The position numbers were made by a program, and so were the translations under genes. From an uncultured Bacteroides sp. (GTDB lineage: Bacteria > Bacteroidota > Bacteroidia > Bacteroidales > Bacteroidaceae), in NCBI RefSeq assembly GCF_963676325.1, contig NZ_OY781099.1, positions 3,782,001-3,846,000 of the forward strand: 64,000 bases of DNA, in the 5' to 3' direction. Under the pieces are notes generated by a model. The model was not told the DNA's origin, made no database searches, and saw only the letters and a list, made by a program, of their open reading frames with translations. Below, one piece after another: positions 16,747 to 23,904 of this stretch. Positions within the stretch are counted from its first letter, which is position 1. Every line of letters starts with the position of its first letter.

Positions 16747-16946
16747 GATATCGTTGAATTTATAATATCACACATAGTAGTATTAAGCAACTCTCTATTT
16801 TCTGGTTCATAAGTTATAGCAACGTTTATGCCATCTTCAACTTTATCTCCAATCTCTATTTCAAAAGGAAGTCCTTCATCGTGTACAAGTGCTATAAGGT
16901 TGTTGGTAAATGTGCAATCTAGAGTGTATTTTTCTGTTTTTTTCAT
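16743..16946 (-). CDS. Small early phage protein
   Basis: 67 residues (MKKTEKYTLDCTFTNNLIAL...), beta-rich and acidic, with no recognised motif. The 4-base overlap with the downstream gene supports it being translated. Confidence 0.5.
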   Translation of the reverse strand: MKKTEKYTLDCTFTNNLIALVHDEGLPFEIEIGDKVEDGINVAITYEPENRELLNTTMCDIINSTIS

Positions 16947-16964
16947 TTCTATACAGCATTAGGT

Positions 16965-17324
16965 TTATTTTTCGTTAAAATAAATACAGGAATACACATC
17001 AGAGCTTTCACCGAATCTTACCCTTACACACATTTCACAACTACATATAAATGGCTTTTCGCTCGTTATTACGCCTACAAGCCCAGTATTTTTATCAATT
17101 ACCTGTTCTCCCTGAACCATTTTATCCAGTTTATCTTTGAACTTATAACTGGTAAATACCTTCAGCTCTTTGCCGTAAGACTCGTAACCTAATAATCCTG
17201 TTTGAAGCCCTTCAACTAAAGCTAAAGCCTTATCTTCAATATCTTTCCGAGATAGAATATGAATAAATGTTATTTCCTGTACACATACGTCTGGAAAACT
17301 TTTCTTAAAATCTTGCTTTTTCAT
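16965..17324 (-). CDS. Early phage protein, Cys-containing
   Basis: 119 residues. The C-terminal half carries CSCEMC (a CxCxxC group) followed by VRVRFGESSDVYSCIYF. These could bind a metal, but with only one cluster this is uncertain. The N-terminal half is helical (RKDIEDKALALVEGLQTGLL). It sits between two other small early genes. I do not recognise the family. Confidence 0.55.
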   Translation of the reverse strand: MKKQDFKKSFPDVCVQEITFIHILSRKDIEDKALALVEGLQTGLLGYESYGKELKVFTSYKFKDKLDKMVQGEQVIDKNTGLVGVITSEKPFICSCEMCVRVRFGESSDVYSCIYFNEK

Positions 17325-17329
17325 TTTAT

Positions 17330-17590
17330 TTAGTCATTATCAATTTCTACATCTTCAATCTCTATATCTTCAATTTCACTATACTCAAATGGATCGCTGA
17401 GATCAAGTTTATTACATAGTATATTCCAAACTTTGTTACTAACAAGTTCACCATCTTTATTTCTCTCCCATTCTTGTACGCAATCGCCCTCATTTTCTAA
17501 ATAATCTTCAATGATTTTATTTTCTTTTTCAGTCAATTCAACCTCTTGGACGAATATCATATTAATTGTACACCTTATATTCTTTTTCAT
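17330..17590 (-). CDS. Small acidic early phage protein
   Basis: 86 residues, strongly acidic at the end (IEDIEIEDVEIDND). The middle ENKIIEDYLENEGDCVQEWE is helical. Such acidic proteins are often phage DNA-mimic or regulatory proteins, but nothing here proves this. It lies 5 bases upstream of the previous entry's start, same strand. Confidence 0.55.
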   Translation of the reverse strand: MKKNIRCTINMIFVQEVELTEKENKIIEDYLENEGDCVQEWERNKDGELVSNKVWNILCNKLDLSDPFEYSEIEDIEIEDVEIDND

Positions 17591-17600
17591 TTTTATTTAA

Positions 17601-17846
17601 TTATCTAATGTTACTAAATCCAGTTTCAAACTTATGTTTGACTTCCTCAGCATATGCTTTATTACATTTATTTGGATTTACCAGAATAATTGTTCTATGA
17701 TCTATTCTAAGAGGAACTTTATGCATGGCCTGATCTCTTCGTTTAACTTCTTTAAGTTTTATTTCTGCTGTGGAAGAGTTCTCGAATAGGTCAGGCTTTC
17801 TTTCTTCCATTGGAGCTTTTTTTGCGATTGTCTTTATTCTCATCAT
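17601..17846 (-). CDS. Small basic early phage protein
   Basis: 81 residues, basic (MMRIKTIAKKAPMEERKPDL; KLKEVKRRDQAMHKVPLRID). It overlaps the next gene upstream by 56 bases in another frame, which is long even for this element. Either start could be further in: the second half (KVPLRIDHRTIILVNPN) is the more protein-like. No family recognised. Confidence 0.45.
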   Translation of the reverse strand: MMRIKTIAKKAPMEERKPDLFENSSTAEIKLKEVKRRDQAMHKVPLRIDHRTIILVNPNKCNKAYAEEVKHKFETGFSNIR

Positions 17847-18045
17847 AATTATTAGAATTAATTGGAAACATGTTATATTGAATTGAGTATCCTAATTTCT
17901 GTATCTCTCTTTCTCTACGATGGCTTTCCATACATATATCAGGAGGTCTTATTACAGTCATTGTAATGCTATCAATATCATATCCTGCTTTTTGCATTCT
18001 ATATTTAAGATTGATTAGCTTTCTATTTAGCTTTTCATCTTTCAT
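17791..18045 (-). CDS. Small early phage protein
   Basis: 84 residues, basic and Asn-rich toward the end (YDENKDNRKKSSNGRKKA). The first 55 residues (LNRKLINLKYRMQKAGYDID; HRREREIQKLGYSI) look like a compact folded domain, probably nucleic-acid related judging by charge. It overlaps the upstream gene by 4 bases. No family recognised. Confidence 0.5.
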   Translation of the reverse strand: MKDEKLNRKLINLKYRMQKAGYDIDSITMTVIRPPDICMESHRREREIQKLGYSIQYNMFPINSNNYDENKDNRKKSSNGRKKA

Positions 18046-18383
18046 AAATCAAGTTTCTGTTCTTTATCCCATTCCAGGAGAACATAGTCTAACAACTGGC
18101 TATTCCAATTGATCTCCTTATTCTTATACATTGTCTTGATCATGTTGACAAATGCTCCTGGAGGATATCCTGTATCAAGGTAACTTATAAACTCATTTAC
18201 TTTATTGATTGGGAATCTTCTAATCCCTTTGCAGGTTGCAAAACCAAGTATCTCACCTTTTAGCTTAATTTTGTATTTTCTTCCAAGTACATATTTATTA
18301 GGATTAGCCAGCCGACATGTGGTAAAAGCTTTATTTTTTAGCTTATTATTCCAATCTTGGTTAAAACTGATTTCCAATATCAT
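18042..18383 (-). CDS. Early phage protein (ASCH/DUF-like small domain)
   Basis: 113 residues. The central pattern FTTCRLANPNKYVLGRKYKI, then LKGEILGFATCKGIRRFPI, resembles small RNA-binding-like ASCH or PUA-type barrels, but I make this comparison with low confidence. Four-base overlaps on both sides place it firmly in the early operon. Confidence 0.5.
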   Translation of the reverse strand: MILEISFNQDWNNKLKNKAFTTCRLANPNKYVLGRKYKIKLKGEILGFATCKGIRRFPINKVNEFISYLDTGYPPGAFVNMIKTMYKNKEINWNSQLLDYVLLEWDKEQKLDL

Positions 18384-18703
18384 GACTTTTCTCCTTTAAA
18401 AATGATGTTACTAGGTTTCTGACATTCAACGAAATCAAATAAATCATTAGGTAATTCTTCAACTAATAGGCTCAAAGAGTTATCCTTGGTGAGTTCTATT
18501 GCAATTCCACTTGTATCTCCATAGTCATGTACGGATAATACGTTAACATACTCATGCGAATTAATATGATCCACAAATTTAAGATACTTCAGCGCATTAA
18601 AATTTAATAAGATATTCACCCGATGATTAACAGGTTTCCCTATTTCAATTTCATACTTCCCATCTTTGCTTTTAATAGCAGCAAAAACATTTTTTCTTTC
18701 CAT
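18380..18703 (-). CDS. Small early phage protein
   Basis: 107 residues (MERKNVFAAIKSKDGKYEIE...), acidic, beta-rich in the first half and helical in the second (LLVEELPNDLFDFVEC). It overlaps the next gene by 4 bases and is preceded by the LuxR-like regulator gene after a 22-base gap. No family recognised. Confidence 0.55.
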   Translation of the reverse strand: MERKNVFAAIKSKDGKYEIEIGKPVNHRVNILLNFNALKYLKFVDHINSHEYVNVLSVHDYGDTSGIAIELTKDNSLSLLVEELPNDLFDFVECQKPSNIIFKGEKS

Positions 18704-18725
18704 AATATATTAGTTTTACACGTCT

Positions 18726-19295
18726 TTATCTTAGGTTATGTTCGTAACAATATGCTACAAGTTGAGATATGGTTTTGCAACCGGTCTTTTCAAGTATAGT
18801 TTTCCTTCTGTTATTGATAGTATTTATTGATCGGTCTAGATTTAATGCTATTTGATCTGCAGTCATTTGTTTATATACAATCATTTTCAGAATATACTTA
18901 TCATTCTCAGTCAAACTATTGCTAAATTCAGGAGAACATATTACACCTTCATATTTACATTCTCCTCTTAATGGACAGTCTGTAAATTCAAAGTGAAGGG
19001 TTCCATTTTCATCTATATCTAGCCTTCCGTCATACTTTTGAAAGTTACATTTGCAAAATCTTCTAACATTAAGAAAATCAAATTTTATAGCATTAGGCTT
19101 TGACTTATGATTCCATTCACAACAGCCTTGCCATGCTTTCTGATAATCATTTTTTATTAAAGATTTCATAGGAACAATGAATTCTCTTTTTCTTTCATCA
19201 AGTAAGAATAACTTTCCCTCAGAAGGTTTTATTAGTATCTCACCTCCTGGTTCCTGATACAGTTCTATGCTTATTAAATCAAGTTCACTGTTCAT
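18726..19295 (-). CDS. LuxR-type HTH regulator with Cys-rich N-terminal domain
   Basis: 189 residues. The C-terminal ~65 residues (LTENDKYILKMIVYKQMTAD, then LDRSINTINNRRKTILEKTG) are a GerE/LuxR helix-turn-helix. The centre has spaced cysteines (RRFCKCNF, CPLRGECKYEGVIC) that could bind zinc or sense redox state. There is no receiver domain. It overlaps the Cro-like gene by 11 bases at the head of the early operon. It probably activates or times element genes. Similar regulators occur on Bacteroidales prophages. Confidence 0.75.
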   Translation of the reverse strand: MNSELDLISIELYQEPGGEILIKPSEGKLFLLDERKREFIVPMKSLIKNDYQKAWQGCCEWNHKSKPNAIKFDFLNVRRFCKCNFQKYDGRLDIDENGTLHFEFTDCPLRGECKYEGVICSPEFSNSLTENDKYILKMIVYKQMTADQIALNLDRSINTINNRRKTILEKTGCKTISQLVAYCYEHNLR

Positions 19296-19506
19296 TCTCT
19301 TTTAAATTGAAAAGTTCTTCTACTGTTTTACCTGTAAGTGAAGCAATTTTTTCTCGTTTCAGCTTATCAGGTACTGATTGACCGTTAATCCATTTATATA
19401 CGGTTGAAAGGTTTACTCCGCACTCTTCTGCTATCTTGGTTAGCATCATAGTTCTTTCTGTTGTTCTCTTGTCGCTTATCGACAAAATGTAGTCTTTAAA
19501 AGCCAT
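19285..19506 (-). CDS. Cro-like HTH regulator
   Basis: 73 residues. TMMLTKIAEECGVNLSTVYK, then WINGQSVPDK and REKIASLTGKTVEELF give an XRE/Cro-type helix-turn-helix. It is the first gene of the minus-strand early operon and diverges from the repressor gene at 19790 across a 283-base control region. It probably opposes that repressor in a lysis-lysogeny-like switch. Confidence 0.75.
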   Translation of the reverse strand: MAFKDYILSISDKRTTERTMMLTKIAEECGVNLSTVYKWINGQSVPDKLKREKIASLTGKTVEELFNLKENEQ

Positions 19507-19789
19507 CTTTTGTTATTTTTTAATGTAATATTTGATGTTAAATTCTTTATTACTAAATTTGCACAACGAGAAAGAACTTTATTAATTTAGTGCGTATTAT
19601 AAATTATTACGCACATTTTAGAACTATATAATTACGTGAGTAATTGATAATTGAATTGGTTACTACTTAATTATTAGTTTTCTTTTGTTTTATTAAAAAT
19701 ATAAAGTTCTTTATCACATTGCAAATATAGAAGTTTATTCAATATGTAACAAAAAAATATAGAAGTTTTTTCAATAATTTTTATAAAAA
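19507..19789. promoter_or_regulatory. Divergent control region with operator repeats
   Basis: Two near-identical 17-bp sites, ATAGAAGTTTATTCAAT (19727-19743) and ATAGAAGTTTTTTCAAT (19759-19775), each have dyad symmetry (ATnGAA-N5-TTCnAT). They lie 32 bp apart just before the repressor start. A perfect palindrome ATAAAGTTCTTTAT is at 19701-19714 with a partial copy at 19571-19583, and TGCGTA...TACGCA is at 19591-19613. They fit binding sites for the two flanking HTH regulators, the twin sites giving autoregulation of the repressor. Confidence 0.65.
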
Positions 19790-20260
19790 ATGGAAAGAAT
19801 TATAGATAGGTTTGATAAATACATGAAATACAGGGAGTTGAATGACAACCAGGTTACTGTTCAACTTAATGCTTCAGTTGGATGCTTAGGAAAATCTCGT
19901 GGAGAAAAAAGAGATTTAAGCAGAAGAATGGTTAAACTTATACTAAACTTCTATGTTGATATTGAAGAATCATGGTTATTGACTGGACAGGGAGAGATGT
20001 TGAAGGAAGAATTTAAAGGAAAAAATATTGAATTTTCAGACAATGGTATTGAACTTTCAAAAAAACGCATTGAAGAAAGCGAAAATAACATTGAAAAACA
20101 AGATGATTCTTGGTATAAAGATTTAATAAAAAGCCAGCAGGATGTGATTGTAAGTCAGCAAAAAGCGATATCAGACCTAACTTCTATGATATCTTCTCAA
20201 AAAACGGAAAATCATGTCCATCCGGACACAAATGCAGAATGTGTTGCTGCCGCTGGGTAA
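19790..20260 (+). CDS. CI-like phage repressor
   Basis: 156 residues. The N-terminal HTH (DKYMKYRELNDNQVTVQLNA) and the segment VDIEESWLLTGQGEMLKEEF are characteristic of Bacteroidales phage and ICE repressors. The second half is a charged coiled coil (SKKRIEESENNIEKQDDSWY) suited to oligomerisation. There is no LexA-like Ser-Lys protease domain, so SOS self-cleavage is not indicated. It is the only plus-strand gene of the element and faces the early operon. Confidence 0.75.
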   Translation: MERIIDRFDKYMKYRELNDNQVTVQLNASVGCLGKSRGEKRDLSRRMVKLILNFYVDIEESWLLTGQGEMLKEEFKGKNIEFSDNGIELSKKRIEESENNIEKQDDSWYKDLIKSQQDVIVSQQKAISDLTSMISSQKTENHVHPDTNAECVAAAG

Positions 20261-20408
20261 TCGGGAATAATTTAATTTATAAAGAAAGAAAATAAAAGAT
20301 ATACAATGATATACATTTATGTACATATACACGAATATACAATAAACAATGAGTTGAAATTCAATGCATTACAAGCTAATCGGATTTCTTCTCACCCCGA
20401 CTGAGTGG

Positions 20409-20448
20409 AAAGGTTAATAATCAAATGATTATTAACCTTTTCTATTTT
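20409..20448 (+). terminator. Terminator downstream of repressor
   Basis: A 15-bp perfect stem (20409-20423 with 20426-20440, AAAGGTTAATAATCA) is followed by TCTATTTT. It lies 150 bases after the repressor stop. The stretch 20261-20554 holds this and short ATATACA-type repeats near 20300-20340 but no gene. The right end of the element probably lies somewhere here. Confidence 0.65.
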
Positions 20449-20554
20449 AATCAAGAGATCCTTTTCAAGCCTTAATCCACACCTTGACAAATACATTTTA
20501 TTTTAAGTCTGTAAATTCCAGGCATAACAATACTGTAAATTAGGAGAAATTTGA

Positions 20555-21841
20555 ATGAAAAAAGAGAAACTGCTGAAAAGGTGTATCATTTTAGTTATAG
20601 GATTATTCATAATGGCTATTGGTGTTGCTTTATCTATAAAAGCCAATCTGGGAACATCACCTGTTTCATGCGTACCATACATCTATAGTCTAGGTTTTCC
20701 AATGACTGTAGGGTTATTATCAATCATTGTCAATGTGTTGATAATCCTATTGCAGATAGTATTACTAAGAAAAGAGTATCAACTTATACAGCTTGTACAA
20801 TTACCAGTAGCTCTTATATTTGGTTTTTTCATCGATTTCGCCATGTTTCTGACATCGGGTATTCAAACATCAAATTATATATATCAATGGATTCTTTGTT
20901 TGCTTAGTTGCGTAATTATTGCATTCGGCGTGTTTCTTGAAGTAAAAGCCAATGTTACATACCTTGCCGGAGAAGGGTTATCAATTGCCATCTCGAAGGC
21001 TTTTCACAAAGAATTTGGTAAAGCAAAAGTAGGCGTTGATGCTTCATTGGTTATTATTGGGATAGTTAGCTCTTTTATACTGCTTCACCGATTGGAAGGT
21101 ATACGTGAAGGAACCATTGCAGCAGCTCTGTTAGTTGGTACCATTGCACGATTCTACAATAAAAAATTCAAGTTCATTGATTCACTGGTTATCATAGAAA
21201 AGAAAGAGATTGGCGAACAAGCCATCACTGTCAGTCAGGAAAAGAAGATCATTATTACTATTGCCCGTGAGTTTGGTAGTGGCGGTCATGAGATTGGAGA
21301 AATCATAGCTAAAGAGTTAGGCATCTCTTTCTACGATACAAAATTGATTGATCTGTCAGCAGCAGAGAGTGGCCTGACACCAGAATATGTAAAAGAGCAC
21401 GAACAGAAGCTAGCCAACAACTTATTGTTCGATCTTTACGAACAAAACTATGCTTATGTAAATGAAGAAATGCCGCCACTCGACACCTTATTTATGGTTC
21501 AAAGCAAGGTTATCAGAGACATCTGCAATAAAGAATCATGCGTTATCGTAGGGCGTTGTGCTGATTACGTTTTAAAGAGTGATCCAAACTGCTTCAACAC
21601 CTTTATTCATGCCGATAAGAATTTCAGAATTGAGCGTATCATCAAAGAGTATGGCATTGCACCCGATATGGCTGAAAAAGAATTGGAAAGAAAAGACAGA
21701 GACAGAACCAACTATTGCAAACACTATACTCATAGGGTTTGGGATAAAGCAAGTAATTACAACTTAACTGTTGATAGTTCTTTGTTTGGTCCTGAGAAAT
21801 CTGCTAGGCTGATTATTGATGCTTTAAATAGATCTAAATAA
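20555..21841 (+). CDS. Fusion: YitT/YczE-like membrane domain + cytidylate kinase-like domain
   Basis: 428 residues with a good ribosome site (TAGGAGAAA) before the ATG. Residues ~1-205 form five to six membrane helices of the YczE/YitT type (FIMAIGVALSIKANLGTSPV is typical). Residues ~222-428 are a cytidylate-kinase-like domain: P-loop region IITIAREFGSGGHEIGEIIA, then VIVGRCADYVL and KDRDRTNYCKHYT. The kinase part is cytoplasmic. It may phosphorylate a nucleotide or small molecule linked to transport. The domain pair looks native, with no frameshift. Substrate unknown. Confidence 0.75.
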   Translation: MKKEKLLKRCIILVIGLFIMAIGVALSIKANLGTSPVSCVPYIYSLGFPMTVGLLSIIVNVLIILLQIVLLRKEYQLIQLVQLPVALIFGFFIDFAMFLTSGIQTSNYIYQWILCLLSCVIIAFGVFLEVKANVTYLAGEGLSIAISKAFHKEFGKAKVGVDASLVIIGIVSSFILLHRLEGIREGTIAAALLVGTIARFYNKKFKFIDSLVIIEKKEIGEQAITVSQEKKIIITIAREFGSGGHEIGEIIAKELGISFYDTKLIDLSAAESGLTPEYVKEHEQKLANNLLFDLYEQNYAYVNEEMPPLDTLFMVQSKVIRDICNKESCVIVGRCADYVLKSDPNCFNTFIHADKNFRIERIIKEYGIAPDMAEKELERKDRDRTNYCKHYTHRVWDKASNYNLTVDSSLFGPEKSARLIIDALNRSK

Positions 21842-21869
21842 TGAACAACTCTTTCTGCTTTTGATATGA

Positions 21870-22592
21870 TTAAAATAGCTTTTTGCCATTTAAAATATTA
21901 ATTCCAAATTCTTTTGCTACACAACTCTGCTTGAATGGATTGATTTTTTGAACTGCGCCGTCATATTTTAAAAGCGAACCTGTGTTTTTAAACCAAAAGG
22001 TTATTCCTGCTTTAACACATTGCTCCCGAATATCTAAAACCCAATCGTAATTACATATACGAGCTTCTCGTCCGGTTTCACCCCCTACGGTAACATGCTC
22101 AATTCCGTCAAGATAAGCCGATATATCAATAGCACCCAAAAGTGGTGCAGCTGCTATAAATCTCCTTTTAATGGGGTAGGATAGAAACAATGGCAGTCGA
22201 TAATCAGCTGATTCCTGATTTTCAATTGTGCACCCTATATTCACATTATCATATCCATCACCCCAATCGTTTGGGAGAGAAATGTTAAAGCGGTCAATGC
22301 GCTTAGTTAAAATCAAAAAGTCAAGGTCAGGTCGTTTCTTTATCATTGCCCAAGCTTCTTTACGCCATTCATCAGCTTCTGCAATAAAAAAATCGCTTGC
22401 GAAACAAGTTGCAACAATCTTTCCACTTTGAATTTTATATATACCTTTTGTCGTTTTAGCTATAGGTTTATCAAATTCGTTCGTTTTATGTACATTATTT
22501 TGTCCGCAACGTTTTGAGAAAGGACCATAGAAATAGCAGTAAGTGCAACCATCGCTTATTTTATAACAACCTGTCCACGGCTCCCAATTCAT
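21870..22592 (-). CDS. DUF5131 (phage Gp37/Gp68) family protein
   Basis: 240 residues. The N-terminus MNWEPWTGCYKISDGCTYCY gives a C-X6-C-X2-C group (C9, C16, C19) typical of DUF5131, a radical-SAM-like family of unknown reaction. Further family signatures are CFASDFF, KRPDLDFLILTKR, IGCTIENQ and VTVGGETG. It starts one base after the VOC gene stop, so the two are co-expressed. Often carried on phages and islands. It converges with the fusion gene at 20555-21841. Confidence 0.75.
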   Translation of the reverse strand: MNWEPWTGCYKISDGCTYCYFYGPFSKRCGQNNVHKTNEFDKPIAKTTKGIYKIQSGKIVATCFASDFFIAEADEWRKEAWAMIKKRPDLDFLILTKRIDRFNISLPNDWGDGYDNVNIGCTIENQESADYRLPLFLSYPIKRRFIAAAPLLGAIDISAYLDGIEHVTVGGETGREARICNYDWVLDIREQCVKAGITFWFKNTGSLLKYDGAVQKINPFKQSCVAKEFGINILNGKKLF

Positions 22593-22593
22593 A

Positions 22594-22995
22594 TTACTGT
22601 GCAGCTAAAGGTGTAAAAAACTCAATTAAATTTTCTTCCGGGTCTCGCAAGTGAACAAATCTCATTCCCCAGTCAGGCATATCAGTCGGCTCATTAATAA
22701 AGTTAATACCTTTTTCTAAAAATGCTCGATAAGTATCATCAACATTCTCTACTTCAAAAACAATCATTGATTTTTCTCTATAACCAATCGGTTGTGCTTT
22801 TTCGTCATTTCCAACAGCTGAAGCCATAAAATCAGAAACAAAAATGGCAAATCCTTCAATCCCGTCTGCCACTTTAAATGAAGCATAACATCCGTTTTCA
22901 TCTCCCCAAACGGGTTCTAATCCTAATTGTTCTGTATAAAACTTAAAGCATTTTTTGTAGTCTTTGACTAATAATCTTACGTTACTAAATTTCAT
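22594..22995 (-). CDS. VOC-family (glyoxalase/bleomycin-resistance) protein
   Basis: 133 residues. MKFSNVRLLVKDYKKCFKFY and YTEQLGLEP open the fold. The second half, MIVFEVENVDDTYRAFLEKG and RFVHLRDPEENLIEFF, ends with the Glu that commonly binds metal in the VOC barrel. It acts in the cytoplasm, probably as a dimer, on an unknown small molecule: toxin resistance, epimerase or lyase are all possible. It is upstream of and nearly contiguous with the DUF5131 gene. Confidence 0.75.
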   Translation of the reverse strand: MKFSNVRLLVKDYKKCFKFYTEQLGLEPVWGDENGCYASFKVADGIEGFAIFVSDFMASAVGNDEKAQPIGYREKSMIVFEVENVDDTYRAFLEKGINFINEPTDMPDWGMRFVHLRDPEENLIEFFTPLAAQ

Positions 22996-23077
22996 AAATA
23001 CTCAATTTCAATTTGTTTCTATTATTTTATTTAATGTTCATTTTATCAATTTATTATACGTTGTAAAACTTCTGCTT

Positions 23078-23213
23078 GCCGATAACGCTTGCGTCTATGA
23101 AACGTTTTGCATTTCGAAGCGTTTTCCTGCATAGTTACAACTACTTTTGATGCGAGCTGTACCGTTCTATAATGCACTTGATTGCCAAATGTTTTATATA
23201 CGTTGTTATGGGC
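23078..23213 (-). other. attC-like spacer with inverted ends
   Basis: The 228-base gap between the VOC gene and the ATPase module carries ends GCCGATAAC (23078-23086) and GTTATGGGC (23205-23213) that are inverted copies with one mismatch, separated by 118 bases. The outer right half extends to GTTATGGGCTAGG, which recurs inverted at 26554-26566. The size, position after genes and inverted ends recall an attC recombination site of gene cassettes, but the core boxes do not match the classical consensus. Confidence 0.4.
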
Positions 23214-23223
23214 TAGGGTTTGT

Positions 23224-23901
23224 TCAAAATAGACTTTTTATCGATGAAATTAAACCTATTAGATTCCCTGCGTTTTTAAACACTCTTTTTACTTTTTTTA
23301 CAGATTGTGTCGACTCTACATTACTTTCAAGACAGTCAAATATTTCTTTAATATTTCCTCTATTCTCAAGGGGTATTTGCTTTAGTGCTTTAACAGAACT
23401 TTTTAAATAATCTTTCAATTCTAAAAATGCTGGCTCAATTCTTTCTTCTTTCAATTCAATTAATAGAGAATCTATTACACTTTCATTGTCAACTTGGAAA
23501 AACAAAACTGCTGGATATTTAACTTGAATTTCATCACCGAAATATTTTGAAATCAATTCATTTGTCCCTTTTGATGGGTTAAAATTCGTAGGTATATTTG
23601 TTAAAAATTCAAATCCGCCAAAACTATTACTTTGTCGCTTACGCTGAATAGGTTTTTTACTTTTTTTACAATTCAAGCTAAATACTGTTATGTATTCACC
23701 TGAAATTTCATTTAATGACAACCAATATTCATTATCGTTTAATACTTTCCATAATTGAGGGTTCTCAAAATCATACAAAATAAATGCAAAAGCTAATGCA
23801 CGTTTTTCTTTTCTATGCTGATTACAAATTTGTATCATTTCTTCCTTAAACGACTGAAAATTGTGCCCCTCATCATTTGAATTGTGGTAAATCGTATACA
23901 T
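23224..23901 (-). CDS. Unrecognised partner of RloC-like ATPase
   Basis: 225 residues, no signal peptide or membrane helix. The start MYTIYHNSNDEGHNFQSFKE leads into a strand-rich region (ALAFAFILYDFENPQLW; GEYITVFSLN), a basic linker (CKKSKKPIQRKRQSNSFGG), a second strand region (KYPAVLFFQVDNESVI) and a helical C-terminus. The stop is followed by the conserved inverted repeat. It begins three bases after the ATPase stop, so it is made from the same mRNA. It may sense, inhibit or assist the ATPase. No known family is recognised. Confidence 0.7.
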   Translation of the reverse strand: MYTIYHNSNDEGHNFQSFKEEMIQICNQHRKEKRALAFAFILYDFENPQLWKVLNDNEYWLSLNEISGEYITVFSLNCKKSKKPIQRKRQSNSFGGFEFLTNIPTNFNPSKGTNELISKYFGDEIQVKYPAVLFFQVDNESVIDSLLIELKEERIEPAFLELKDYLKSSVKALKQIPLENRGNIKEIFDCLESNVESTQSVKKVKRVFKNAGNLIGLISSIKSLF

Positions 23902-23904
23902 AAA

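Noticed and set aside
1..20260. Mu-like transposable prophage
   Set aside because: No transposase, MuB or Gam-like protein is present, the head genes come after a VapE-type replication module, and the gene order is unlike Mu.
20261..20554. tRNA gene or clear attachment site at the right end of the element
   Set aside because: No cloverleaf-compatible sequence, and no direct repeat that can be paired without the left end.
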